64,000 bases of DNA from Moorena sp. SIOASIH. GTDB lineage: Bacteria > Cyanobacteriota > Cyanobacteriia > Cyanobacteriales > Coleofasciculaceae. Position numbers and translations under genes: made by a program. Under the pieces are notes generated by a model. The model was given only the letters and a program-made list of their open reading frames with translations, did no database searches and was not told the origin of the DNA. The first letter of the stretch is position 1. Each line of letters begins with the position of its first letter. Of this stretch, positions 53,619 to 62,834 are shown one piece after another. The stretch spans positions 1 to 64,000 of the forward strand of contig NZ_JAAHIH010000001.1 in assembly GCF_010671925.1 (NCBI RefSeq), read 5' to 3'.

Positions 53619-54508
53619 GAGCTTTTTGAGTTAACACAACCCGGTAAGCTTGTAGGGGGCTTTACACACAAATGTATATATAGATAGAGTTTAACATTGA
53701 TTTGCTTGATTTCTTGATATATCTGGGTTTGAGCTCTTTTTGGCTATTTGGTGTATTTCCAAGGGTCCCGTCTGGGTTTGAGGCTTTTGTCTTGCTCAAA
53801 ACTCTCTGATTCCCCCCAGGCAACAATAAGCGCGGATCTGATTCATTTCTCACCAATCCTGTTGATTAGCCTAGTCTAACTAATCTTCCCCAACTTCCCC
53901 ACCTTCGGTAGCTTGCCGACTTTCCTTGTCTTGATGCAAAGCGCGAGTGGTTTTGGGTATGTGTGCGGAACACCGCGATTCTCCTTTGGAGACACTACGT
54001 GAACGCACCTGTATTGATGCAGCGCGGTCATGGGGGGAACCCCCGTTCCCTTGCTGCATCGCTGTAAGCCCCATGGAAACCACGGAAGTCGCTCATGGAG
54101 GGAACCCTCGCATTAAGGCACTGCCTCCTCCGTTCCCTTGCTGCATCGCTTGTTGATTTAGATGCGCGCAAGGACAGCAAACAGCTGTGCCCTCTGATTT
54201 CGAGAATCTTACCCAAGCGACTTCAAAGAGCGCGAGCCTTGAGGGAATGCTAGGATAGGAATTTGGATAGGAGGCTTAATTGTGGTATTATCATTTGCAC
54301 AAAGAATTAGTTTCAGATCAAGGTAGGTCGGGTATGATAGTTTTCCTGGTGGAGTAAAACCAATAGATCAAATATCACTTTCTGTTTTTTGAAACATTTA
54401 AGTCTGGCTCTGGTTGACCGAGACCCAGAACGTCTGAGCCGTCAGGGAAAGAAGACCATTACCAGTCCAAGTAGCTCACAATTATGATAACGCCACTGTC
54501 ACACCTGC
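53619..54508. other. 890-bp non-coding region with GATGCA-type repeats
   Basis: CTTGATGCAAAGCGCGAGTG at 53930, then TTGATGCAGCGCGGTCATGG at 54013 with GGGGGGAACCCCC and TTGCTGCATCGC, and a further CTTGCTGCATCGCT at 54138-54151. These are copies of the repeat at 12839 and 33407. Open frames across the region are only read-through of repeats. A short unpaired leader precedes the GNAT gene. Confidence 0.6.
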
Positions 54509-55030
54509 ATGGGTTTTTGGAAAAGCTTCTTTAGCAGTTCTGACACTGCTTTGCCTCAAACACGAACTGAAGGAGATACCGTAGAAGGTGTCAAATATCG
54601 CACCGACGGTACCTCACGGGTATTTTTCAGTACAACACGGGAAATTGACCTGTACGAATTGGAAGAACTTTGTGATGCTGTTGGTTGGTCTCGGCGTCCT
54701 TTGCGCAAAGTTAGGAAAGCCATTCAGCATAGCTTTTTGGTTACTTCTATGTGGTACCAGCGAGGTAACACGAGGCGCTTAATTGGCTTTGCCCGTGCCA
54801 CTTCTGATCATGCTTTCAATGCCACAATCTGGGATGTAGTAGTTCATCCAGATTTCCAAGCCAAGGGACTAGGTAAAGCTTTGATGAGATATATGATCAA
54901 AAAATTGCGCAGCCAAGATATTAGCAATATCACCCTATTTGCAGATCCTCAAGTGGTAAGTTTTTACCGTAAAATGGGATTTATGCCTGACCCAGAAGGT
55001 ATTAAAGGCATGTTCTGGTATCCAGATTAA
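54509..55030 (+). CDS. GNAT N-acetyltransferase (plastid NSI/SNAT-like)
   Basis: The protein has 173 residues. The acetyl-CoA site is [17 protein letters not shown] (Q/RxxGxG/A type), preceded by [20 protein letters not shown] and followed by [15 protein letters not shown]. The layout matches the cyanobacterial ancestor of plant plastid GNATs (NSI/SNAT), enzymes that acetylate protein lysines/N-termini and serotonin. The natural substrate here is unknown. It ends 63 nt before a tRNA-Pro gene. Confidence 0.85.
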   Translation: MGFWKSFFSSSDTALPQTRTEGDTVEGVKYRTDGTSRVFFSTTREIDLYELEELCDAVGWSRRPLRKVRKAIQHSFLVTSMWYQRGNTRRLIGFARATSDHAFNATIWDVVVHPDFQAKGLGKALMRYMIKKLRSQDISNITLFADPQVVSFYRKMGFMPDPEGIKGMFWYPD

Positions 55031-55093
55031 TCTCGAGTACACACAAATCGCCAAAAGTAAGTTATACTGGTTATACTGCTTAGAGCTAGCATC

Positions 55094-55167
55094 CGGGATG
55101 TAGCGCAGCTTGGTAGCGCGCCTGCTTTGGGAGCAGGATGTCGCAGGTTCAAATCCTGTCATCCCGA
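55094..55167 (+). tRNA. tRNA-Pro (anticodon TGG)
   Basis: 74 nt with acceptor CGGGATG/CATCCCG and discriminator A, D-arm GCGCAGCTTGGTAGCGC, anticodon loop TTTGGGA with anticodon TGG, and T-arm CAGGTTCAAATCCTG. CCA is not encoded. Confidence 0.96.
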
Positions 55168-55430
55168 TTGGAAATTAATCAGTCAATCAGTCAAGACACC
55201 AGGGTAAAGTCAGTGAAACTTGATACAGTGAAACTTGATAAGAGTCAGGTGCAGAGGGATTAAACGCCACTGATCAGCTAAGTTAACATGCCGCGTCAAG
55301 CTATGATCGATCAAGTTTGATTTGAATCTCTGCCTCTACTAGAGGTTGGTTAGGCGCGTTCAGATCTCTCAGTGAGCAGGGTATTCTAGTTGTAACAGGC
55401 TCTTCTTTGTTAAAATTTGAGGTAATTTCT

Positions 55431-56198
55431 ATGAAATCATTGTTCCGTTGGGGCACAACATTAAGTTTAGTAGGGAGTGCCTTACTAGGCTCAGTGAGTG
55501 CAGAAAATTTAGCGGCACTGGCTCTGACCGAAGAGCAGGTAAGAGAAAAGTTGAGTCCTGTACCTGTATTTGCAGTTACTGATCAGAAAGGTTCGCCACT
55601 AGTAGCCTCAATTCCAGATCAGCAAGATCAAAAGAAGACTACCTCAGTGGCAGGTGTGTTTATTAGCCAAGAAGATGCTAATGCGTTTGTACAGCGTTTA
55701 AAGCAGGAAAATCCTGAACTAGGTAGCAAGGTACAAGTAGTGCCTGTATCTTTGGGGGAAGTTCATGATCAAAATCAAAAGAATCGCACCGTTCCCAATG
55801 GTTTAAATTTTGCCTACATACCAAACCAAGAGCAGGTAAAGCAGGCACAAGCGATCTGGAACCAAAATGGTCAAGAAAAAAAGCCATTTCAGGGCGTACC
55901 GCTGTTTGTTGCCAAAGAAGCTAGCAACAGCGGATACCTAACCATTCAACAAAATGGGGTCTCATCAATTCCGTTCTTTTTTAACAAAGAGCAATTGCAG
56001 AGTGTAGTGAATCGCTATAAGCAGCAAGACCCTAACTCCCAGGTTAAGATAGAGGTAGTGCCTCTAGAGGGCGTTATTCAAACCTTACAGCAGAGCAATG
56101 ATCAGCAACTAGAGAAAATCGTACTAGTGCCATCCCAGGAATCCCTGAAATTTTTGCAAGGTCTGTCCCAAAATCAACTCCAACGTCCAAATCAATGA
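55431..56198 (+). CDS. Tic22 family protein
   Basis: ATG 55431 follows a GAGG ribosome site; an upstream frame to 55407 is not needed. The 255-residue protein has a cleavable signal (LFRWGTTLSLVGSALLGSVS) and then paired alpha-beta repeats with PVFAVTDQKGSPLVA, AGVFISQEDANAFVQRL and VPLFVAKEASNSGYLTI, the Tic22 signature. Cyanobacterial Tic22 is a periplasmic/thylakoid-lumen chaperone-like factor for outer-membrane protein biogenesis, related to the plastid import component. Its stop overlaps the prmC start (ATGA at 56195-56198). Confidence 0.9.
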   Translation: MKSLFRWGTTLSLVGSALLGSVSAENLAALALTEEQVREKLSPVPVFAVTDQKGSPLVASIPDQQDQKKTTSVAGVFISQEDANAFVQRLKQENPELGSKVQVVPVSLGEVHDQNQKNRTVPNGLNFAYIPNQEQVKQAQAIWNQNGQEKKPFQGVPLFVAKEASNSGYLTIQQNGVSSIPFFFNKEQLQSVVNRYKQQDPNSQVKIEVVPLEGVIQTLQQSNDQQLEKIVLVPSQESLKFLQGLSQNQLQRPNQ

Positions 56199-57142
56199 TT
56201 ATGGGTCATGGGTCGGTGGTCTCGGGAAAAGAACTCTGGCAGTGGCGTCAAAATGCCTGCAAGTCTGCCGTCGAGGCAGGTGTACCTACAGCTGAAGTGG
56301 ACTGGTTGCTAAAGGAGGTAGCTGAGCTTGACCCATTAGTGCTACGCTTGGAGTCATGGCAACAGTGTTCCTTGTTAGGGCAAGCCACTGAAAACCCAAC
56401 TATTCAACTTTCCCAACCTCTACCTGTACTCACCCAACTGTGGCAAAAGCGTATCCATCAGCGATGCCCAGTTCAATACCTAGCTGGGGTTACTCCTTGG
56501 CGTCATTTCTCCTTGAGAGTTTCCCCAGCTGTCCTGATTCCCCGCCCAGAAACTGAATCCCTGATTGATCTGGCGGTCAATGGTGTAGCTATGAGCTCTA
56601 CACCTGACTTAACATCAGGACACTGGGCGGATTTGGGGACTGGTAGTGGAGCGATTGCTTGTGGACTGGCAGAGGTATTTCCCCATGGGACAATTCATGC
56701 CGTTGATTGCACTCAAGAAGCCCTTGCCATCGCTCAACTTAATGCTCAACAGTTGGGCATGGCAGAAAAAATTAAGTTCTACCATGGTTATTGGTATTCA
56801 CCTCTAGAAGCCTTGAAAGGTCAGTTAAGTGGTATGGTGGCAAACCCACCTTATATACCTAGTAACTCTCTGAAACAGCTACAACCAGAAATATACTACC
56901 ATGAACCCCATATTGCCCTCGACGGTGGCAGGGATGGTCTAGACTGTATCCGACAGCTGATTGACATGTCTGGGGATTATCTGCGCCCAGGCGGTGTTTG
57001 GTTAATTGAAATGATGGCAGGACAAGCGGACAAGGTTGTTCAACTACTCCAAAACCATGGCAGTTACTCTGAGATCCAGATATTTCCAGATTTAGCAGGT
57101 ATTCACCGCTTTGCTCTAGCTTATAGGAAGTATGAAGTATAA
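56195..57142 (+). CDS. prmC: Peptide chain release factor N5-glutamine methyltransferase
   Basis: This 315-residue enzyme has a helical N-domain, PVQYLAGVTPWRHFSLRVSP (the release-factor contact loop), SAM motif GTGSGAIACGLAEVFP, and the catalytic NPPYIPS. It methylates the Gln of the GGQ motif in RF1/RF2. The ATG at 56195 overlaps the upstream stop; two later ATGs are possible. Confidence 0.94.
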   Translation: MIMGHGSVVSGKELWQWRQNACKSAVEAGVPTAEVDWLLKEVAELDPLVLRLESWQQCSLLGQATENPTIQLSQPLPVLTQLWQKRIHQRCPVQYLAGVTPWRHFSLRVSPAVLIPRPETESLIDLAVNGVAMSSTPDLTSGHWADLGTGSGAIACGLAEVFPHGTIHAVDCTQEALAIAQLNAQQLGMAEKIKFYHGYWYSPLEALKGQLSGMVANPPYIPSNSLKQLQPEIYYHEPHIALDGGRDGLDCIRQLIDMSGDYLRPGGVWLIEMMAGQADKVVQLLQNHGSYSEIQIFPDLAGIHRFALAYRKYEV

Positions 57143-57244
57143 ACAAGGTATGCATCGATGCCAATAGGTAAAAAGCTTTGGATAATTTCAGCAAACGTTT
57201 ACCTTTGACGTTATCGCTTCTACTTTTTAGTGTGCTGGTGAGCA

Positions 57245-57847
57245 ATGACCCAAGTTTCTATGGCTACCCTGATTTCCGGGGCTCTCTCAGGTAAGCTGGT
57301 AAGTTTTCCGACAGATACAGTACCAGCACTAGCAGTGCTACCGCACAAGTCAGAGTTGGTGTTTGAGGCAAAGCGGCGTCCTCCAGACAAACCTTTGATT
57401 TTGATGGGGGCATCTCCTAAGTCTCTTTGGCCATATGTTCAAGGTACTTCCGCACAGATGGAGATTTGGGAACACATGGCTCAGAAGTATTGGCCAGGAG
57501 CATTAACATTGGTGTTACCCGCTTCAGATAAAGTACCTACCGTTATGAATCCTTCTGACCCGACTACTATTGGGGTGCGTGTGCCAGCTTCCAGGATAGC
57601 GATCGCAATTTTGTCCAAGACTGGTCCGTTGGCAACTACCAGTGCTAATTACTCAGGCGAGCCACCTTTGCAAACCATGGCAGCGGTTGAGGTGCAGTTT
57701 CCCGAGGTATTGACGCTCCAGCCAGCTGAGTTAGAAGCTATCAAACCAGACAAGATTGGCGTCCCGTCTACTGTTGCCAAATGGACAAGCAGTGGCTGGG
57801 AAATTTTGCGTGCTGGAGGGATTCAATTAGACGATTCAGGGTTTTAA
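57245..57847 (+). CDS. tsaC: Threonylcarbamoyl-AMP synthase (TsaC/YrdC/Sua5 family)
   Basis: This 200-residue protein has LVSFPTDTVPALAVLP and EAKRRPPDKPLILM (the KRxxxKPL-type ATP/bicarbonate site), then WPGALTLVLPAS and VRVPASRIAIAIL and TTSANYSGEPP. It makes threonylcarbamoyl-AMP for t6A37 of ANN-decoding tRNAs. It is 102 nt downstream of prmC, a common pairing. Confidence 0.92.
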   Translation: MTQVSMATLISGALSGKLVSFPTDTVPALAVLPHKSELVFEAKRRPPDKPLILMGASPKSLWPYVQGTSAQMEIWEHMAQKYWPGALTLVLPASDKVPTVMNPSDPTTIGVRVPASRIAIAILSKTGPLATTSANYSGEPPLQTMAAVEVQFPEVLTLQPAELEAIKPDKIGVPSTVAKWTSSGWEILRAGGIQLDDSGF

Positions 57848-57969
57848 TCCTTCTACTCACCTTTGAAAAAAACTAGCTATCCTTAAAAAGATCTGACAAA
57901 AAAGTATGAAGTTTGAATTGTGAAGTATGAAGTTTGAATTGTGAAGGAATCCTGAATTGTGAAGGAATT

Positions 57970-58018
57970 AGGTGCGCTTGACCTTGGCGAATTTAATTCG
58001 CCAAGGTCAAGCGCACCT
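57970..58018. repeat. Perfect 24-bp inverted repeat (AGGTGCG...CGCACCT)
   Basis: Arms at 57970-57993 and 57995-58018 are exact inverses with a single T between (AGGTGCGCTTGACCTTGGCG then AATT). It is the cleanest copy of the family at 53500 and 63687. It lies within an open frame that reads into the histidine-kinase gene but is upstream of its likely start. Confidence 0.9.
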
Positions 58019-58183
58019 CCTGAAAACGTTCTATCGATTGGTTACTCGGCAACAGGTATTTTTTTTAGCCTGCTTGCCTACCCAACTCTACCCTTGTCGA
58101 TTACCAGCAGTACAACCTTCAATCTTCATTCTTTATCCTTCAACTTTCTGTTGACGTTTTTAGTGTGGCAAGACTTAATAAGC

Positions 58184-59122
58184 ATGGGTGAGACGGATCT
58201 GATCTATTTGCTAGTAGGCATTGGGTTAGGAGTTATGGGGAGTCGCTTCAGGAAATTTTTCCATGAAAGCACAAACTCAAAGACCTCTGGATGCCATCAA
58301 ACTGATGCTGAAGAAATCCAGCATCTAAAAGAGGAATTCAAGCAAAATGAATTGGCTTACCAAATGGCAAGGGAAATGAGCCAGTTTAAAGCCGGATTTT
58401 TGGCACGAACTTCCCACGAGTTGCGATCGCCCCTGAGTCGGTTGATTGGTTTACATCAGTTGATTTTGTCGGATCTCTGTGAGTCTCCAGAAGAAGAGAG
58501 AGAATTTGTGAACCAGGCTAACGCCTCTGCCCATACTATGGTTAAACTGCTTGATGAGGTGACTGCTGTAGCTAAAACTGAACACGGTACTAACGTTTTG
58601 GAGATTTGCTCAGTCCCTTTGAAGCAGCTGTTGGAAGACCTCTATCGTCTCACCCATTTGCAAGCTGCCAATCGCAATCTCCACCTGGAAATAGTTCCAC
58701 CTGACCCCCAAATTCACATTTTAGCAGATCCACGGCGTTTTCGACAGGCATTAGTAATGATGCTAGATACTGCCATTACTCAGATAACCAGTGGTAAAAT
58801 TAAAGTTTGGGCTGCACTCTCCTCTAAATCTGAAACAGTTTGCATCTGGATTGATATGCCCTGTGCCATCAGCTGTTGGGCTGAAGCTGTTGATTTATTG
58901 CAATTACCACCAGTTAAATCAAAACAGCCCAGTGAAACGGTATCTACTTCATCTGGACTGACCTTGTTGATGATTCAAACACTACTGGAAGTGATGCAGG
59001 GGCGTATAGAAGTATTAGCGGTACCCGGTGAAAAAGCTAACAATGATACTTCTGCTGAGAATCTTACCCGGTTTCAAGTTTCTATACCCCAGGGGATTCC
59101 TGAGATTGTAGAGCCTTACTAG
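58184..59122 (+). CDS. Histidine-kinase-like protein with degenerate ATPase domain
   Basis: ATG 58184 gives 312 residues; the open frame extends to GTG 57959 but that part contains the palindrome at 57970-58018. There is one short N-terminal hydrophobic segment (LIYLLVGIGLGVMGS). The HisKA domain has the H-box ARTSHELRSPLSRL with His78. The ATPase domain looks degenerate: the N-box reads RQALVMMLDTAITQ with Asp where Asn is usual, the G1 region reads IDMPCAISCW, and only the last helix (SGLTLLMIQTLLEVMQGRIE) is kept. So it may bind a partner or receive phosphate rather than autophosphorylate. No response regulator is adjacent. Confidence 0.75.
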   Translation: MGETDLIYLLVGIGLGVMGSRFRKFFHESTNSKTSGCHQTDAEEIQHLKEEFKQNELAYQMAREMSQFKAGFLARTSHELRSPLSRLIGLHQLILSDLCESPEEEREFVNQANASAHTMVKLLDEVTAVAKTEHGTNVLEICSVPLKQLLEDLYRLTHLQAANRNLHLEIVPPDPQIHILADPRRFRQALVMMLDTAITQITSGKIKVWAALSSKSETVCIWIDMPCAISCWAEAVDLLQLPPVKSKQPSETVSTSSGLTLLMIQTLLEVMQGRIEVLAVPGEKANNDTSAENLTRFQVSIPQGIPEIVEPY

Positions 59123-59561
59123 GGACTAGACTAGCTAGAGGCTGATTATACAACACCATTGTGGTACTGGAGTTCAGCTCAAAACCAATGCGTTCGTAAA
59201 AACTTTGTTGATGGGTGGTCATCAGATAAACTCTCTCTACTCGGCTCATCTGAGGATGAGAGAGTACGGTTTCCACTAGCTTACGCCCTAGCCCAGCTCC
59301 TCGATAGTCTGGGTGGATAACTACATCCCAAATGGTTCCCCGATAAATTCCATCAGAGGTAGCTCTGGCTAATCCAATCAGCTTTTGGTTATCCCAAACA
59401 CTGATGACAGGATCACTGTTAGCGATCGCAACTTGCCAATCCTCGATTTTTCGGTCTTTTGCCCAAAAAGCACCTAGGTTAAACAATTGTTGTAGCTGGT
59501 AATAGTCGATTTGAGATTTGCGATCGCAAAACTGAATATGGCGGTAGTCCATAGTTGCCAA
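59082..59561 (-). CDS. GNAT N-acetyltransferase
   Basis: The 159-residue protein has the acetyl-CoA motif VVIHPDYRGAGLGRKLV (RGAGLG), preceded by LIGLARATSDGIYRGTIWD and followed by MTTHQQSFYERIGFE. Substrate is unknown. Its 3' end overlaps the histidine-kinase gene by 41 nt in a convergent arrangement. It is a relative of the protein at 54509-55030. Confidence 0.88.
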   Translation of the reverse strand: MATMDYRHIQFCDRKSQIDYYQLQQLFNLGAFWAKDRKIEDWQVAIANSDPVISVWDNQKLIGLARATSDGIYRGTIWDVVIHPDYRGAGLGRKLVETVLSHPQMSRVERVYLMTTHQQSFYERIGFELNSSTTMVLYNQPLASLVPSKALQSQESPGV

Positions 59562-59892
59562 AGTTCCTTCTGATTTTGTTAAACGTGCCTTGAAATTGAC
59601 TTACTTTCCTGATGTTAGTCTGGAGTTTTAATGAAAACTTTTAAGTTAAAATAGGGTTGAGAGCCTGTGCTGTTGACTACTCTTAAGTAATAAAAACCAG
59701 ACAATTTTTCCTGATTAATTAACAATTTAAAATTGACAATTAATCAGGATTAAAAGGGTTTGCAGATAACTGTTCAAGATATATCTATCGATAGGTTATC
59801 TCTGGCTTGACAAACCCAGGAAGCTGAGTATTACAAAATGTTAAGATTATAACTGATTGTAATTATCTCGGTCAAATCCAATAACTGATCCC
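59562..59892. other. 330-bp intergenic region upstream of recJ
   Basis: AT-rich. CTGATTAATTAACAATTT and AAAATTGACAATTAATCAG (about 59711-59750) form an imperfect stem. No gene is seen; it should hold the recJ promoter and that of the divergent GNAT. Confidence 0.45.
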
Positions 59893-61971
59893 ATGGGTGA
59901 TAGTATGGGCTATTGTTGTTCGATCACGACACCTGTGCACAACCACCTCTCACCCACCCCATCCAAACCCCATGCCCAATTGCCTAATCAGCGTTGGGAA
60001 ATTGCCCCCCTCAAAACTGAACAAGCTAACCAACTCGCCCAATCTAGAGGCATTTCCCCCCTAATCGCTCAACTCCTGATCAACCGGGGTATTGAAACCT
60101 CTGAACAAGCGGAGGTTTTCCTCAATCCCCTATCTCAGGTGATGCCTGCACCAATTGATGAATTTCCCGATTTGGCAATTAGCGTTGAGATGCTCACTGA
60201 AGCGATCGCAAATCAAGAAAAAATCGCTATCTGTGGAGACTACGATGCTGATGGCATGACCAGCACGGCTTTGTTACTCAGAGCATTACGCTGGTTGGGG
60301 GCTGATGTAGACTACGCCATCCCCAGCCGGATGACAGAGGGTTATGGCATCAATACACGGATTGTGGAAGAATTTGCGGAGGAAGGGGTGGGTGTGATTT
60401 TAACGGTTGATAATGGTATTGCTGCCCATGAACCTATCGCTAGAGCTGTAGAACTGGGAATAACAGTTATTGTAACTGACCACCATGACCTACCTCCAGA
60501 ACTTCCAGACGCTGATGCCATTCTCAATCCTAAGCAATTGCCAGAAGAGTCACCCTACCGAAGTTTAGCCGGTGTAGGGATAGCTTACATTTTAGCTATC
60601 TGTCTAGCACAACAACTGGGTCAACTCAAAGGCTTGACCCAACAGCTGTTAGAACTATTTACTCTGGGAACTATTGCGGATTTAGCCCCTTTAACCGGTA
60701 TCAACCGACGTTGGTTAAAGCGAGGCTTAGGGTTATTGCCTCAATCTCAATTAGCAGGAGTTCAAGCATTAATCGAGATAACTGGGGTTAAAGATGACCA
60801 AAAATCCCTTAAGCCGGAGGATATTGGATTTAGACTAGGACCAAGAATTAACGCTATTGGTCGCTTATCGGATCCCCAAATTGTAATTGAACTGCTGACG
60901 ACTACTGCACCGGAAGTAGCACTTGAGAGGGCAATGCAGTGTGAAAAAGTGAACCAACGGCGTCAGCAATTGTGTGCTGATATTGAAAAAGATGCGATCG
61001 CATTTATTGAAGACACTGGAATAGATTGGCAACAGAAGCGAGTATTAGTGATTGTCCAACCGAATTGGCATCATGGAGTGATTGGCATTGTTGCCTCCCG
61101 ATTAGTAGAGCGCTATGGTGTCCCAGTCTTTATTGGAACTTATGAAGACGACGACCAACAACACATTCGCGGTTCAGCACGAGGCATAACTGAATTCAAT
61201 ATTTTTGAAGCCTTAGAGTTCTGTAAAGACTTACTGGGTAAATATGGAGGACACAAAGCAGCTGGTGGATTTTCCCTAGCTGCTGAGAACTTAAGCGACT
61301 TTGAACAATCCCTTAGCCGTTTTGCCCATGAATGTCTAAAAGCTGAACACCTCAAACCCCTAGTTGCTATCGACGCTAGCCTAGAATTACCTCAAATTAC
61401 CTCTAACTTCTACCAGGAATTAGATCTGCTTCACCCCTGTGGGATTGGCAATCGGGATCCTGTCTTTTGGAGTGCCAATGTCCAAATCCTTGAGCAACGA
61501 GTTGTTGGTAAGGGACACATTAAGCTTACCTTGAATCAGGACAATCAATCAGTCACGATTCAAGCTATTGCTTGGCGTTGGGGGGAATACTTCCCTTTAC
61601 CTAAACGAGTGGATATTGCCTACAAGTTGCGAGAGCATCATTGGGAGGGCAACACGACCATTGAGTTAGAGTTAGTGGGTGTTCGTCTACCCGTAGTGAC
61701 TAGTCCCGTAGTTACTAGTAAAGTTACTACTACCTCAACAACAAAGAAAGCGGAATTTTATTACAATCAGCGCCGCTACACCTGTAGCCTCTGGGAATCT
61801 TTAAATGAACTAAGAATTAGAAACCCAGAAGGGAAAGTCCTAGCGATTCAGAAAGGACAACGCATTGGACTTTTGGGTACTAAACGGGAAGATGCTAAAG
61901 AAGTTAATGTCACTAAACCTCCTTACTACCCCTTGATCAAAGCAGCAACTCGTGCGTTGGGACTCAGTTGA
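59893..61971 (+). CDS. recJ: Single-stranded-DNA-specific exonuclease RecJ
   Basis: This 692-residue protein has the DHH phosphoesterase motifs DYDADG (116-121) and DHH (196-198), the DHHA1 glycine motif GGHKAAGG (452-459), and an OB-fold beyond 500 (HPCGIGNRDPVFW). RecJ degrades single-stranded DNA 5' to 3' in recombination and repair. A C-terminal extension after a Thr/Ser/Val linker (VVTSPVVTSKVTTTSTTKK) carries a small extra domain typical of cyanobacterial RecJ. A CCCACCT/AGGTGGG stem after the stop (about 61991-62020) could be a terminator. Confidence 0.93.
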   Translation: MGDSMGYCCSITTPVHNHLSPTPSKPHAQLPNQRWEIAPLKTEQANQLAQSRGISPLIAQLLINRGIETSEQAEVFLNPLSQVMPAPIDEFPDLAISVEMLTEAIANQEKIAICGDYDADGMTSTALLLRALRWLGADVDYAIPSRMTEGYGINTRIVEEFAEEGVGVILTVDNGIAAHEPIARAVELGITVIVTDHHDLPPELPDADAILNPKQLPEESPYRSLAGVGIAYILAICLAQQLGQLKGLTQQLLELFTLGTIADLAPLTGINRRWLKRGLGLLPQSQLAGVQALIEITGVKDDQKSLKPEDIGFRLGPRINAIGRLSDPQIVIELLTTTAPEVALERAMQCEKVNQRRQQLCADIEKDAIAFIEDTGIDWQQKRVLVIVQPNWHHGVIGIVASRLVERYGVPVFIGTYEDDDQQHIRGSARGITEFNIFEALEFCKDLLGKYGGHKAAGGFSLAAENLSDFEQSLSRFAHECLKAEHLKPLVAIDASLELPQITSNFYQELDLLHPCGIGNRDPVFWSANVQILEQRVVGKGHIKLTLNQDNQSVTIQAIAWRWGEYFPLPKRVDIAYKLREHHWEGNTTIELELVGVRLPVVTSPVVTSKVTTTSTTKKAEFYYNQRRYTCSLWESLNELRIRNPEGKVLAIQKGQRIGLLGTKREDAKEVNVTKPPYYPLIKAATRALGLS

Positions 61972-62196
61972 ACAAAATGTCTCGCGCAGTTCCCACCTAA
62001 ATCAAAGATTATAGGTGGGGTTAGCGACACCAACAAAAAACACTAGCTTTTCTTATTCTTTTGACAATTCGATGAGGTAACTACTGGGAGTTGGCTGTTG
62101 GGTGGTTAACTGAAGTTGAAATACTACTCTAGTAAGAGAGTATATTGTTTGAAATCTGAAAGATCTAATTAAACACTTATGACTAAACCACTTTAG

Positions 62197-62556
62197 TTGA
62201 TAGAACACCCTGAAGGAGGAAGATACCAGGAGGTATTTCGATCAAAGATTTCAGTAACTGCAAGTGATTCTAGGGTGAAGTCTGCTCTTACTCATATTTA
62301 CTTTTCCCTTAAGCAAGACGAAAAGAGTCGGTTTCATCGGGTTATTGGCGATGAAGTTTGGAATTTATATAAAGGCATAGGTCTCTACCTCTACCTCTGG
62401 GATGGTACCGATTCAACACCACAACGTATTACATTATCATCTGAAGAAAACCAGTTCTGCTACGTTGTACCTTCATCAGGTGTGTGGCAGACAGCAGTAC
62501 CCATTCAAGGTAGCGTTTTGGTGGGTTGTTCCGTTGCACCAGGCTTTGAATTTTAA
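62197..62556 (+). CDS. Cupin DUF985 family protein, 5' end interrupted by TAG
   Basis: The 119 codons from TTG 62197 match DUF985 cupins from the start of the family core (IEHPEGGRYQEVFRS) through RFHRVIGDEVWNLYKG to VLVGCSVAPGFEF. An in-frame ATG at 62179 would add MTKPL but a TAG (62194-62196) follows it, directly before the TTG. The family normally starts about 10-15 residues before HPEGG. The TTG could be used, or the gene is slightly damaged. Most of the fold, including the metal-site His/Glu region, is present. Confidence 0.7.
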   Translation: MIEHPEGGRYQEVFRSKISVTASDSRVKSALTHIYFSLKQDEKSRFHRVIGDEVWNLYKGIGLYLYLWDGTDSTPQRITLSSEENQFCYVVPSSGVWQTAVPIQGSVLVGCSVAPGFEF

Positions 62557-62834
62557 GGTTTTGAGCTTCTCGATAGTGGCTCAAAAGAAGCGCAACTTCT
62601 CTTCTCTGTTGCACCATAATTGCGCCAGCTAGCCCTTTCTTGATAGGCTTTTATTACAGAAGCATACTTATCCCTATACAAGATTATCAATAAACACAAC
62701 CTAATTCAAAAGTTAGGCTTGCAAATGCATCCTGAAAGACCTTATTAGTTCCTGAACAAATACTATCTTTCCGAAAAGTTACGCGCCTTATTCAAAACCA
62801 CATTGATACAATTATTGGGGTTACCGGCTCGCTT

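Noticed and set aside
53862-54216. Several 60-70-codon frames on both strands
   Set aside because: All lie across GATGCA-type repeats and lack ribosome sites and homology.
4601-62196. Genome-wide amber recoding from the two in-frame TAG codons
   Set aside because: Housekeeping genes here end normally, one TAG case can be explained by a TTG start, and two damaged genes are not evidence of a changed code.
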